From positions 1 through 13,721 of the forward strand of contig JBEKHI010000265.1 in assembly GCA_050012355.1 (NCBI GenBank): DNA of 13,721 nt, read 5' to 3'. The first letter of the stretch is position 1, and every line of letters starts with the position of its first letter. This DNA is from JBEKHI01 sp050012355 (GTDB taxonomy: Bacteria > Actinomycetota > Actinomycetes > Streptosporangiales > Streptosporangiaceae). The notes below the pieces were generated by a model, which ran no database searches, was not told the DNA's origin, and worked only from the letters and a program-made list of their open reading frames with translations. The translations under genes and the position numbers were made by a program. Positions 1-7,289 of this stretch are shown here, piece by piece.

Positions 1-17
1 AGCGGCGGCATCAAATC

Positions 18-3000
18 TCATCCGTTACCTTGGGCAGTCACGAAGAGACTGCCGTTCTCCTCGCTTAGCACGCCAGCACCGATCGCCGCCGCGATCACCG
101 TTTCGAGCTTGCGGCTGATGTCGGACCCGCGTCGCCCCCATCCGTAGATCTGGGCGACCCGCGTGGTCAGCGCGTCCCGGCTGATACCCGCGTTGTCGTG
201 GACAACGTTGACGAGAGCACGGGCAAGCTCAGCGTTGTGCACCTGTTCAATGGTGCGCGCGCACTCCTTAGTAGGAGTCCGTACACGGACCAAGTCGTCC
301 GACTCCGGCAGGATGAAGTCTCCAGCCCGCCGGACGCCTGTGAGCCTGATCGCGGCGTCGATGTTCTCCCGGATGTTGGCACCCACCCGGCCGATGTTCC
401 AGGCCGCGCGGAGTCGCTGGTGCAGGAGCGAGACGTGGAGGGGTGCCTCAACCACGGCCACGTCACGGATGGCGTCCTGCATCTCGAACCGACTGCCTGG
501 GTCGCCAGGATCGATCCAGTGGGGGAGCGGCCGTACGTTCGCTGTGGTGTAGGAAACAGTCCAGAGAGGCGTCGGATCGAAGACGGCGGCCTCGGTCTCG
601 ACGACTGGCCGTGTCACCTCGTCGGAACCAGCGCCAAGCAGGCCATGAACCGGCGCGGCGACCGCGCGTTCGATGGCGGTCCGTAGCCGGTCCTCCTCGC
701 CGCGGCGATCCCGGTACCAGGCGGTGCCCCAGATGCGGTGCAGCTCCCAGCCCTTGTCGCGCAGCACCTGCTCCCTGAGCCGGTCGCGGTCACGGGCTAC
801 CCGTGAAGAGTGGTACTGGTACCCGTCACACTCGACGCCGAGGGCATAAGCCCCGGGATAGGACGGGTGCCGGACGCCGATGTCGATCCGGTACCCGGCA
901 GTGCCGACCTGCGGAATCACGTCGTACCCCCAGGATCGGATGACGTCGATCACCGACTCCTCGAACGGCGACTCGGGGTCGCCACCAGCGCCGGTGCCGT
1001 CGTCCAACGCGAGTGCCACCATGCCCCGCGCGGCGTAGTCAAGGTAGTTGCGCAGCTGACGGACGCTCTCGTTCGGGATCGATCCTGGGATATCACCGGC
1101 GTCGATACTGGCGACGATCTCGTTCCGGTACCGGGCGCGGGTGACGGCGACGTTGAGCCGCTTCCAGCCCTCTTTCTTGGTCAGCGGGCCGAAGGTCATG
1201 AGAACCTTGCCGTTCTCATCGGGGCCGTAGCCGATCGAGAAGATCATGACGTCGCGCTCGTCGCCCTGGACGGACTCGAGGTTCTTGACGAAGAATCCGT
1301 TCAGCCGGTCGTTGGTGAAAAACCTCTCCAGGTCCGGTCGGCTCTCCCGAGCCCTCAACACCGCCGCGTCAATCGCCGAAGCCTGTGCCTCACTGAACGC
1401 CACGACCCCCAGTGTCATCTGAGGCCTGGTGTCGAAGTGATGGATGACCCGCTTGGCGACCGCCTCGGCCTCGTCCGGGTTGTCGCGGGACGTGCCGCGC
1501 CGGTAGGTCCCGTTGACCTTGAACATCTCGACCCCGACATCGGGGCCCTCGCTGTGCTGTCCGGGGAACGTCACGAGCTTGCCCTGGTAGAACCGCACGT
1601 TGGAGAAGGCGATCAGTGCCTCATGCTTCGACCGGTAGTGCCAGCGCAGGGTCAGCGACCGGTAAGCACCCGACGCCTTCGCCAGGTCAAGCACGGACTG
1701 GAAGTCCGTGGTGTCATCGATGTCCTCCGACCACTCATCTCCCAGGTCGGTCTTGGACGTCGCAAAGAAGTCCGTGGGCGGCAGCTGTTTCTGGTCGCCG
1801 GACAGGATCAGGGCATTGCCCCGGTAGACGCAGTTGATGGCGTCGCCCGGGCTAACCTGGCTGGCCTCGTCGAAGATAACCACGTCGAAGCGCATGCCGG
1901 GCGGCAGGAACTGGCTGACCGCCAGGGGCGACATCATGAAACACGGTTTGATCTGCTGCGTGACATTCCGCGTCTGCTCGATGAGCCGTCGCACCGGCAT
2001 GTGCCGCCGTTTCTTTTCTGCCTCGTGCCGGATGGTGGCGGCCTGGCCGAAGTCACTGCGCGGGCGGCGCCCGTTGCAGGCCCGGATGATCTCCCCGGTG
2101 GCCGCCGCGATCAGTTCACGGTCCAGTCTCCGGTACGACGCGACCAGATCGTCGCGGTCGATGGCGCGCACGGTCGCGAGCGCGGGATCGGTTCGCAGCT
2201 GATGATCCGCCCACTCTTGGAGCAGCGCTCGCTTGATGACATCAGGCACCTGCTCGGGTGGCACCCGCTCGCCGATACAGAACTCGATGGCGACCGACAG
2301 CCCGTAACTCGCTAGCGTCGTTCGGCAGGCCTGGAAGGTACGCCATTCGTCCGGGCCGCTGGTGTCTTCCCGCAGGGACTCGAGGATGTCCCTGGCCTCC
2401 TCGTAGTCGTCCAGCTCAACGGTCAGCGAGCCGCGGCGGGTCTCATCGAAGTTCGCGAGCAGTGCGTCGGCTGCCATTGACCACTGCTCCGATGCCGAGG
2501 CGAGCTGAGGCGACGGGATCGCATGCGCGACGGCCTTCGCCTGCCCCGGAGTCAGGGGCAGGTCCCCGCCGGTGACCAGTTCGCGTAGCCGGCGGACCCA
2601 GGCGATTGACGACTGGAGTGCGGGGATCTCGGTCACGGTGCCCTCAAACAGGTCGCCGAGGCTGTCCGTCAGCTGGGCCGCGTGCTCCGTCAGGCGAGCG
2701 TGCGCTTCATCGGCGGCTGTTCGCAGCGAAACCAGGTACCTCGCTTGTCCGAACGTGATCTCCTGGTTCACTGCGGAACGCACCTGACCGGCGTAGTCGG
2801 TCGCCGCGCTCAGCGGGCCGTCCTGCTCCCGGAGCCAGGCGATGGCGTCCGCGATCGTGCCGGCCAGCAACTCTGGCCTGACCGTGGCGCCTGGGGAGTC
2901 ACGCCAGGCGCTGAGATCGCGGCTCGTGTCCTCTACCATGCCGACCAGTTGAAGGTCAGGCCTCGCGTCTCGGGCTATGTACCGTGCCGCCGTGCTCAGG

Positions 3001-5441
3001 TCTTGGCCTTGGGCGGCTCGGACGGCCGTCGCGGCGTGGCCAAGAGCTGCGACGAGCCGCGTGAAGTCGGTGGATCGCCCCGAATAATAGGTGCCAAGGA
3101 ATTCGCCGGACATCGCTGCCGCGTCGTCGAAGGTGGTCGCCGCCTCCTTCCAGGCCACGGCGAGCGGCAAATGCCGCCGCGCCGCATCTGCGGTTACTCC
3201 TTCTCTGGTGATCGAGGCGAGGATGCGCTTGTCGGCTCGGTACTCGCCGGACAACTTCCCAAGGCCATGATGATTTTCATAACGACGCGCCAGTTCTCCC
3301 ACGTCTTCCCGCATCACCGACTGAGTGAAGTAGGCAGTCGCGTGTTCTTCCGCCTGGGCCAGTCTGTCGATCGCTGAGCGCAGCGTCCGCGCGGCTTCCT
3401 CCGCCACAGTGAGCCCATCGGCCGACAGCCATGCACGTTCAGGCCGCTCAGCCGCCTGAGACAAGGCAGCAATGGACAACAGGTTGTCGGCCTCCGCGAA
3501 GGTGCGCGGTGAAGCCATCCCGAGCATCGCGGCCACGCCGCTCAGTGTCTGGGTCCGGAGTTCCAGCATCGCGGCGTCGTTGGCGATTCGCTGCGCCAGG
3601 TTGGTGATCTGGCCAGCGGTCAGGTTGTCGATCCCGATGGCGCCGAGGGCGACGTTATCCAGGCGAGGGATGAGGGACCACTCAGCCCCCGCGGCCTGGG
3701 TGGCCTCGGCGGTTCGTGTCTCGATGCTGGCAAGGGTTGCGGCGAGCCAGGTCACTTGCTGCTCGATCACGGTGAGGTCGGACGTCGTCAGCCACGCCTC
3801 CGGAAGACCGGCCGGCCTGGTGACTTGGTGACCGAGGATCGCGGCTAGGGCGAGTGACTGAGACGGCCGGGTGAGGCCCGTGACGTCGCGGAGTTCGGTG
3901 TTGACCCGGACCATGCCGGTGAGGGTTTCGATCGCGGACTGCGCCTGGTAGAGCAGGGCGTCCATCGAACCAGTCGCGGTTAGTCCGCGCCATACGAAAG
4001 ATCTGCCCTGGGCCGCCGGACGCCAGGCACCCGACAAGGTCCGGGCGGCTGCAAGGATGTTGTTGAACGCCTCGACTGTAAGACCCGTCGGCGCGGTCCC
4101 GGTAGCAGGCGCGGCGGGGACATCGTTGAGATTCGCGATGATGCCGAGGACGTCGTGCAGGGTGGAGTCGAGAGGCAGACGAGGCATACTCATCGCGTCG
4201 GCGTAGGCGTTGAGTTGCTCCCGGTGCTTGCGCACCGTGTCCATGTTGATGTTCGGCATGGGTGGCGGCGGAACGGGCTTGCTATCGAGCGCCTGCCCGA
4301 GCGCCGTCGCTACCTCTTTGCGGGTTGCCTTGTGCGAGTGCAATTCAAGCAGGTACGCACCCAGCCCCGCGCCGGTCAGCCGGTCCCGTACCACGTCCAG
4401 GGCTGCCGCCTTCTCCGAGACAAACAGCACCGTCTTGCCTGAATGCAGGAGGGCCGCGATCATATTTGCGATGGTCTGGCTCTTACCTGTGCCAGGCGGA
4501 CCGTCCATGACGAACGACCGGCCGGACAGCGCCGCCGCGATGCACGCCCGCTGGGAGGAGTCCGCGTCGAGGATCACCGGTGTCTTCTCCGGCGGGGCCT
4601 GCCGATCGATCTGGTCTTCGGGGATCTCGTCGAAGTAGAACGACGCGTCCTGTTCCTCTTGGCCGCCGGTACTGGCGAGAGCGCGCACACCTGCGTGGGC
4701 CGCGATCACATCCTCGTTGTCCAGCAGATCCCGGTACATCGCCTCCTTGGCAAAGGAGAAAGCGGACAGCGCGAGGCCCTCGTCGACTCGCCAGCCGGGC
4801 TGATCGCGGACCGCCGATTCCACCGAACGGAAGAGCGATGCGAGGTCGACCTCGTCCAGGTCGCCGACCCGCGGCAGCTCGATGCTGAACTCGGAGAGCT
4901 TCAGCGCCAAGGCCGGGTTCATCACCGGGTCGTCGTCGCCGGGGACCAACCGGGGGAGCTGGCGGGGACCCACGCTCTGGAGTTGCACCGGCACGAGCAG
5001 CAGCGGGCTAGTCTGGCTGGTTTTGTCGACGTCTGTCCAGCGCAAGGTGCCGAATGCCAGGTACAGGACGGACAGTCCCTTATCGAGGAACTCCTGGGTC
5101 GATCTCCGCATCAGAGAGTGCAGTGCGGCGGTCATGTCGGTCACGTTCTTTTCCGTGTCCAGCACGCCCGGCTCCGGCGGCGGGTCCGGCACCGGTTCGC
5201 CTTCCTCTGTTTCGGTGGGAGCGATAGAGCGGAAGATGAATTCCTTGTTGGCTCTGAGCCTGGCCAGGACGTCCATCTGGGATGGTCGCATAATCGCTAT
5301 CGTTCCGGTTCGGGAGGCCTTGAAGTTCACCAGTGGGTTACGCCGAGTCAGGTTGATGAGCCCGTCCCGCCACGTGCCGATGGCCGCGCGGATTGAGTCG
5401 TCCTGGTCGACTCGTGCTTTGGCGCCGATTTCCCCGGTCAT
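18..5441 (-). CDS. DUF4011 / SF1 helicase / Vsr-like nuclease / DUF3320 protein (Hhe-type defence)
   Basis: This is a single large protein of about 1807 residues, predicted to be a cytoplasmic ATP-dependent helicase fused to an endonuclease. Numbering from the start at 5441: a DUF4011-like N-terminus containing LINLTRRNPLVNF (about 28-40); Walker A GPPGTGKS at 314-321; motif II FDEASQ with D1191/E1192; motif III GDQKQLPP at about 1215; LRWHYRS at about 1265; motif V ESVQGDERDV at about 1389; motif VI LNVAVTRAR at about 1429. A PD-(D/E)XK/Vsr-like (MTES_1575 type) nuclease follows, with E1494, D1520 and the E1537-C-D1539-G-Y-Q-Y-H cluster. A DUF3320-like winged-helix region lies near 1650-1735. 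Roughly 870 residues separate motifs I and II. From memory, DUF4011-helicase-Vsr is the architecture named Hhe. An ATG at 5477 (1819 residues) and one at 5462 are possible, but only the ATG at 5441 has a strong, well-spaced Shine-Dalgarno. The frame is intact. The molecular target is unknown. Confidence 0.9.
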   Translation of the reverse strand: MTGEIGAKARVDQDDSIRAAIGTWRDGLINLTRRNPLVNFKASRTGTIAIMRPSQMDVLARLRANKEFIFRSIAPTETEEGEPVPDPPPEPGVLDTEKNVTDMTAALHSLMRRSTQEFLDKGLSVLYLAFGTLRWTDVDKTSQTSPLLLVPVQLQSVGPRQLPRLVPGDDDPVMNPALALKLSEFSIELPRVGDLDEVDLASLFRSVESAVRDQPGWRVDEGLALSAFSFAKEAMYRDLLDNEDVIAAHAGVRALASTGGQEEQDASFYFDEIPEDQIDRQAPPEKTPVILDADSSQRACIAAALSGRSFVMDGPPGTGKSQTIANMIAALLHSGKTVLFVSEKAAALDVVRDRLTGAGLGAYLLELHSHKATRKEVATALGQALDSKPVPPPPMPNINMDTVRKHREQLNAYADAMSMPRLPLDSTLHDVLGIIANLNDVPAAPATGTAPTGLTVEAFNNILAAARTLSGAWRPAAQGRSFVWRGLTATGSMDALLYQAQSAIETLTGMVRVNTELRDVTGLTRPSQSLALAAILGHQVTRPAGLPEAWLTTSDLTVIEQQVTWLAATLASIETRTAEATQAAGAEWSLIPRLDNVALGAIGIDNLTAGQITNLAQRIANDAAMLELRTQTLSGVAAMLGMASPRTFAEADNLLSIAALSQAAERPERAWLSADGLTVAEEAARTLRSAIDRLAQAEEHATAYFTQSVMREDVGELARRYENHHGLGKLSGEYRADKRILASITREGVTADAARRHLPLAVAWKEAATTFDDAAAMSGEFLGTYYSGRSTDFTRLVAALGHAATAVRAAQGQDLSTAARYIARDARPDLQLVGMVEDTSRDLSAWRDSPGATVRPELLAGTIADAIAWLREQDGPLSAATDYAGQVRSAVNQEITFGQARYLVSLRTAADEAHARLTEHAAQLTDSLGDLFEGTVTEIPALQSSIAWVRRLRELVTGGDLPLTPGQAKAVAHAIPSPQLASASEQWSMAADALLANFDETRRGSLTVELDDYEEARDILESLREDTSGPDEWRTFQACRTTLASYGLSVAIEFCIGERVPPEQVPDVIKRALLQEWADHQLRTDPALATVRAIDRDDLVASYRRLDRELIAAATGEIIRACNGRRPRSDFGQAATIRHEAEKKRRHMPVRRLIEQTRNVTQQIKPCFMMSPLAVSQFLPPGMRFDVVIFDEASQVSPGDAINCVYRGNALILSGDQKQLPPTDFFATSKTDLGDEWSEDIDDTTDFQSVLDLAKASGAYRSLTLRWHYRSKHEALIAFSNVRFYQGKLVTFPGQHSEGPDVGVEMFKVNGTYRRGTSRDNPDEAEAVAKRVIHHFDTRPQMTLGVVAFSEAQASAIDAAVLRARESRPDLERFFTNDRLNGFFVKNLESVQGDERDVMIFSIGYGPDENGKVLMTFGPLTKKEGWKRLNVAVTRARYRNEIVASIDAGDIPGSIPNESVRQLRNYLDYAARGMVALALDDGTGAGGDPESPFEESVIDVIRSWGYDVIPQVGTAGYRIDIGVRHPSYPGAYALGVECDGYQYHSSRVARDRDRLREQVLRDKGWELHRIWGTAWYRDRRGEEDRLRTAIERAVAAPVHGLLGAGSDEVTRPVVETEAAVFDPTPLWTVSYTTANVRPLPHWIDPGDPGSRFEMQDAIRDVAVVEAPLHVSLLHQRLRAAWNIGRVGANIRENIDAAIRLTGVRRAGDFILPESDDLVRVRTPTKECARTIEQVHNAELARALVNVVHDNAGISRDALTTRVAQIYGWGRRGSDISRKLETVIAAAIGAGVLSEENGSLFVTAQGNG

Positions 5442-5445
5442 CAGG

Positions 5446-5452
5446 CCCCTCC
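5446..5452 (-). promoter_or_regulatory. Shine-Dalgarno deciding the start of the Hhe-type gene
   Basis: Read on the minus strand this is GGAGGGG, followed by four bases and ATG at 5441-5439. The upstream in-frame ATGs at 5477 and 5462 have only poorly spaced purine runs, two bases and one base from their start codons. This favours the 1807-residue form. Confidence 0.6.
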
Positions 5453-5508
5453 GTCTGCTCATGCTCCCTGGGTGCATATCTCACCGACGAACCTGCTTGC
5501 CAGCAAGA

Positions 5509-5514
5509 ATTATC
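5509..5514 (-). promoter_or_regulatory. Possible -10 element for the Hhe-type gene
   Basis: On the minus strand this reads GATAAT, five of six matches to TATAAT. It lies in the AT-richer divergent gap and would place the transcript start near 5502, giving a leader of about 60 bases to the ATG at 5441. No convincing -35 hexamer is visible at 16-18 bases upstream, so this is a weak call. Confidence 0.3.
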
Positions 5515-5625
5515 CCGAAGATTCGACGCCTGATCTACTGGACTGGATGACACAATCATGAGCTGTAATAATCAGTGCGAGCCCTCCCGTGCTACTAAAA
5601 CCCAGGCGCCGCTACAGTAACCAAC

Positions 5626-5660
5626 CGTCGTTATGAAAATCAGATTCCTCCATAACGACG
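5626..5660. repeat. Perfect 10-bp inverted repeat, operator-like
   Basis: CGTCGTTATG at 5626-5635 and CATAACGACG at 5651-5660 are exact reverse complements, separated by 15 bases. The right arm overlaps a second perfect palindrome, CGACGCGTCG at 5656-5665. The repeat lies in the gap between the divergent Hhe-type and ART-like genes. It could be an operator for a dimeric regulator, or a hairpin in the leader of the plus-strand gene. No regulator gene is seen in the window. Confidence 0.5.
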
Positions 5661-5713
5661 CGTCGACCTGATTCCGGGTCTGCGATCGGACGAGGAACGT
5701 TTGCGCTCAGCGG

Positions 5714-6157
5714 TTGCCAGGACTCTGGAGCGGCGGCCAGGTCACAATCGACTGGGCGGAGAGGCAGGGGGCCTGGTTGGCCGCCGATATTCGCTCGCGT
5801 GGAAACCTCTGTGACCGTTACCCTCGCGACGTGAGCAAGATGTTCCATGTGACCTCGGTGGCGAACCGGGACTCTATCCTCCGGCACGGCCTGGATTGGT
5901 CGCGGATGGGAGCGGCACCGGGTATCGCTGGCAGCAGGGCGCCAGAAGCAGAGGGCGTTTTCCTCGCCAGCGACGAGTTCGAGGCGGACTGGTTCGTCGG
6001 TATGAACAACGCTGGCACTCCGGTGGACGTCTGGGAGGTGTCCGGTATCGATGAGGACCAGCTTGTCGGCAACGGGAGCGGATACTTCTACTACCCGGGT
6101 CGCATTCCGGCCGACCAGATCACGCTGGTCAAGCCGTCCAGACAGAAGCACGGCTGA
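5714..6157 (+). CDS. Small orphan protein, possible ADP-ribosyltransferase-like fold
   Basis: The protein has up to 147 residues and no assigned function. The conserved-looking core starts at about residue 43 with MFHVTSVANRDSILRHGLDW. It continues through GVFLASDEFEADWF (81-94), VDVWEVSG (104-111) and a Y-rich stretch at 124-127, ending RIPADQITLV. An N-terminal aromatic-H-V-T followed by an 'N-x-x-S-I-L-x-x-G-L' helix recalls KptA/Tpt1 and DarT-type ADP-ribosyltransferase folds. That resemblance is inference only; a catalytic triad cannot be assigned by eye. The start is uncertain: TTG at 5714 is the first in-frame start after a stop but has no clear Shine-Dalgarno. TTG at 5777 follows AGGGGG by five bases. 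GTG at 5831 and ATG at 5840 begin just before the conserved core. The gene is divergent from the Hhe-type gene and convergent with the HNH gene. Confidence 0.65.
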   Translation: MPGLWSGGQVTIDWAERQGAWLAADIRSRGNLCDRYPRDVSKMFHVTSVANRDSILRHGLDWSRMGAAPGIAGSRAPEAEGVFLASDEFEADWFVGMNNAGTPVDVWEVSGIDEDQLVGNGSGYFYYPGRIPADQITLVKPSRQKHG

Positions 6158-6181
6158 CATCCGCACCGCAGGCCACGCACG

Positions 6182-6191
6182 CTTAGCTAAG
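6182..6191. repeat. Short perfect palindrome between convergent genes
   Basis: CTTAGCTAAG is self-complementary and sits in the 66-base gap between the ends of the ART-like gene and the EVE-like/HNH gene. It has no loop and no flanking T-run, so it is a poor terminator. It is noted only because it is the sole symmetric element in the gap. Confidence 0.3.
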
Positions 6192-6223
6192 ACCGTTCCG
6201 ATCCGGGCCAGGACAACCCTGAG

Positions 6224-7204
6224 TCAGGACGCCTTGAAGACCGTGTCCATGTGCCACTCGAGGAACTCGCGCTGTGGCCGGTCGGCGGGTCGTCCCGGCA
6301 ACGCGATCACCGTACCCGCCCGCGAGTAGAACTGCTCGCCGTTGCCGAACTCCGCCCGGAGCCGAGGGCTGACCAGCAGGCGGTGCTTCGGATTCACGCC
6401 CAGATACCCGTTGTCGAACATGGTGTGCACATCCGACCGCAAGAGTAGCCCGTTGTCCAGCCGGTTCTCTCCGCCCTCGGTCACTGGCCTGATGTGGGCG
6501 GCCTCCAGCACCGGCCTGATCTTGGTCCCGGTGATCGCGCAGTGCCCGTTGTAGGCGCTGAGCACAACGGCCCTGAACGTGTCTTGCGCCAGCCGGTTCG
6601 GTGCCAGCCTTGGATCACCGAACACGGGTCCCGTGTCGTGCCATGGTGCCCCCAGATCGATTTCCACCTGGCGCCCCAGCACGCGCTGCATAAGGTCCGC
6701 GAAATACGCCTGGACATGGGCCTCGCCCATGTCGTAGCCCTTGCCCTGGACAATGTTGGAGGCGAAGGCAGGCGGCGGCTCGACCGACATGCCTTCCGGG
6801 AAGAAGGCGACGTTGCGGACGAACACGCAGCCGATCACCGGATCGTCACCCGGATTGAGTGGCTCGCGGCGGTAGTGGGCGATCCGGGTGCGCATTTCCT
6901 CCAGGCTAGCCACGCCGTTGGCGTAGCCGAACATCTGCCATGCCTCGGATACCCGCAACGCCGCGAAGCCGCTGAAGAACCCACCGCCCACGACCCGGTT
7001 CGGCTGGGCGCTCCTCCTTGATGCGTGCGTCTTGAAGAAGAACGGTTCCCCGACGGCGAGCGCCCGGAACTCCCGGCCACCGCCAGGCCGCCAGAAGTTG
7101 ACTTCCGCCTCGCCAATCTCCGGCCGCGCCGCGAGGAACTCATACCAGTCCTGGTCCGTCACGCCGACGTAGCCCCGCATGCCGACATTCTGCACCAGCA
7201 ACAT
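6224..7204 (-). CDS. EVE-like/HNH endonuclease, candidate modification-dependent restriction enzyme
   Basis: The protein has 326 residues from the ATG at 7204. An N-terminal PUA/EVE-like module (about 9-155) includes GYVGVTDQDWYEFLA, VNFWRPGG, a G-E-P-F-F-F-K strand, VVGGGFFSGF and NIVQGKGYDM. An HNH domain follows at about 205-275: C222-AITG, A-A-H237, N251-G-L-L-L-R and D-V-H260, the HNH_2/COG3440 pattern. EVE/SRA-type domains can flip out modified bases. EVE-HNH enzymes such as VcaM4I are, from memory, known to cut DNA with modified cytosine. The inferred role is therefore cutting of modified phage DNA. The internal ATG at 7180 (MRGYVGVTDQDW) may be the true start because it sits right at the domain edge; neither start has a clear Shine-Dalgarno. 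No partner methylase is visible. All HNH residues are present. Confidence 0.85.
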   Translation of the reverse strand: MLLVQNVGMRGYVGVTDQDWYEFLAARPEIGEAEVNFWRPGGGREFRALAVGEPFFFKTHASRRSAQPNRVVGGGFFSGFAALRVSEAWQMFGYANGVASLEEMRTRIAHYRREPLNPGDDPVIGCVFVRNVAFFPEGMSVEPPPAFASNIVQGKGYDMGEAHVQAYFADLMQRVLGRQVEIDLGAPWHDTGPVFGDPRLAPNRLAQDTFRAVVLSAYNGHCAITGTKIRPVLEAAHIRPVTEGGENRLDNGLLLRSDVHTMFDNGYLGVNPKHRLLVSPRLRAEFGNGEQFYSRAGTVIALPGRPADRPQREFLEWHMDTVFKAS

Positions 7205-7226
7205 GTTGAAGAGGAAGCTTCAGCGT

Positions 7227-7267
7227 CCGGGGCCGCTACCGACACTATTGTCGTTAGCGGTCCCCGG
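7227..7267. repeat. Long imperfect palindrome between divergent genes
   Basis: The left arm at 7227-7244 (ccggggccgctaccgaca) pairs with the right arm at 7249-7267. There is one mismatch and one bulged base, around a four-base loop (ctat). The element lies in the 85-base gap between the divergent EVE-like/HNH and VOC-UPF0158 genes, less than 25 bases from both coding starts. It has no T-run. It could be an operator controlling both genes, or a hairpin in either leader. Confidence 0.6.
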
Positions 7268-7277
7268 ACTAGCCATT

Positions 7278-7283
7278 GAGGAA
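7278..7283 (+). promoter_or_regulatory. Shine-Dalgarno of the VOC-UPF0158 gene
   Basis: GAGGAA lies six bases before ATG at 7290. This supports that start over the in-frame ATG at 7179, which would read through the palindrome and into the divergent gene. Confidence 0.6.
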
Positions 7284-7289
7284 TCTGTG

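Noticed and set aside
810..2315. A 501-codon open frame on the plus strand, antisense to the Hhe-type gene.
   Set aside because: It is a shadow in GC-rich DNA. The minus-strand frame carries all helicase and nuclease motifs, and the antisense product has no recognisable domain.
4443..5396. A 317-codon plus-strand open frame over the N-terminal part of the Hhe-type gene.
   Set aside because: Antisense shadow with no motifs; it overlaps the conserved Walker A and DUF4011 coding region.
5612..6166. A 184-codon minus-strand open frame opposite the ART-like gene.
   Set aside because: The plus frame shows a compact conserved-looking core. The minus frame is arginine-, valine- and proline-rich without motifs. 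Some uncertainty remains because neither has a strong start.
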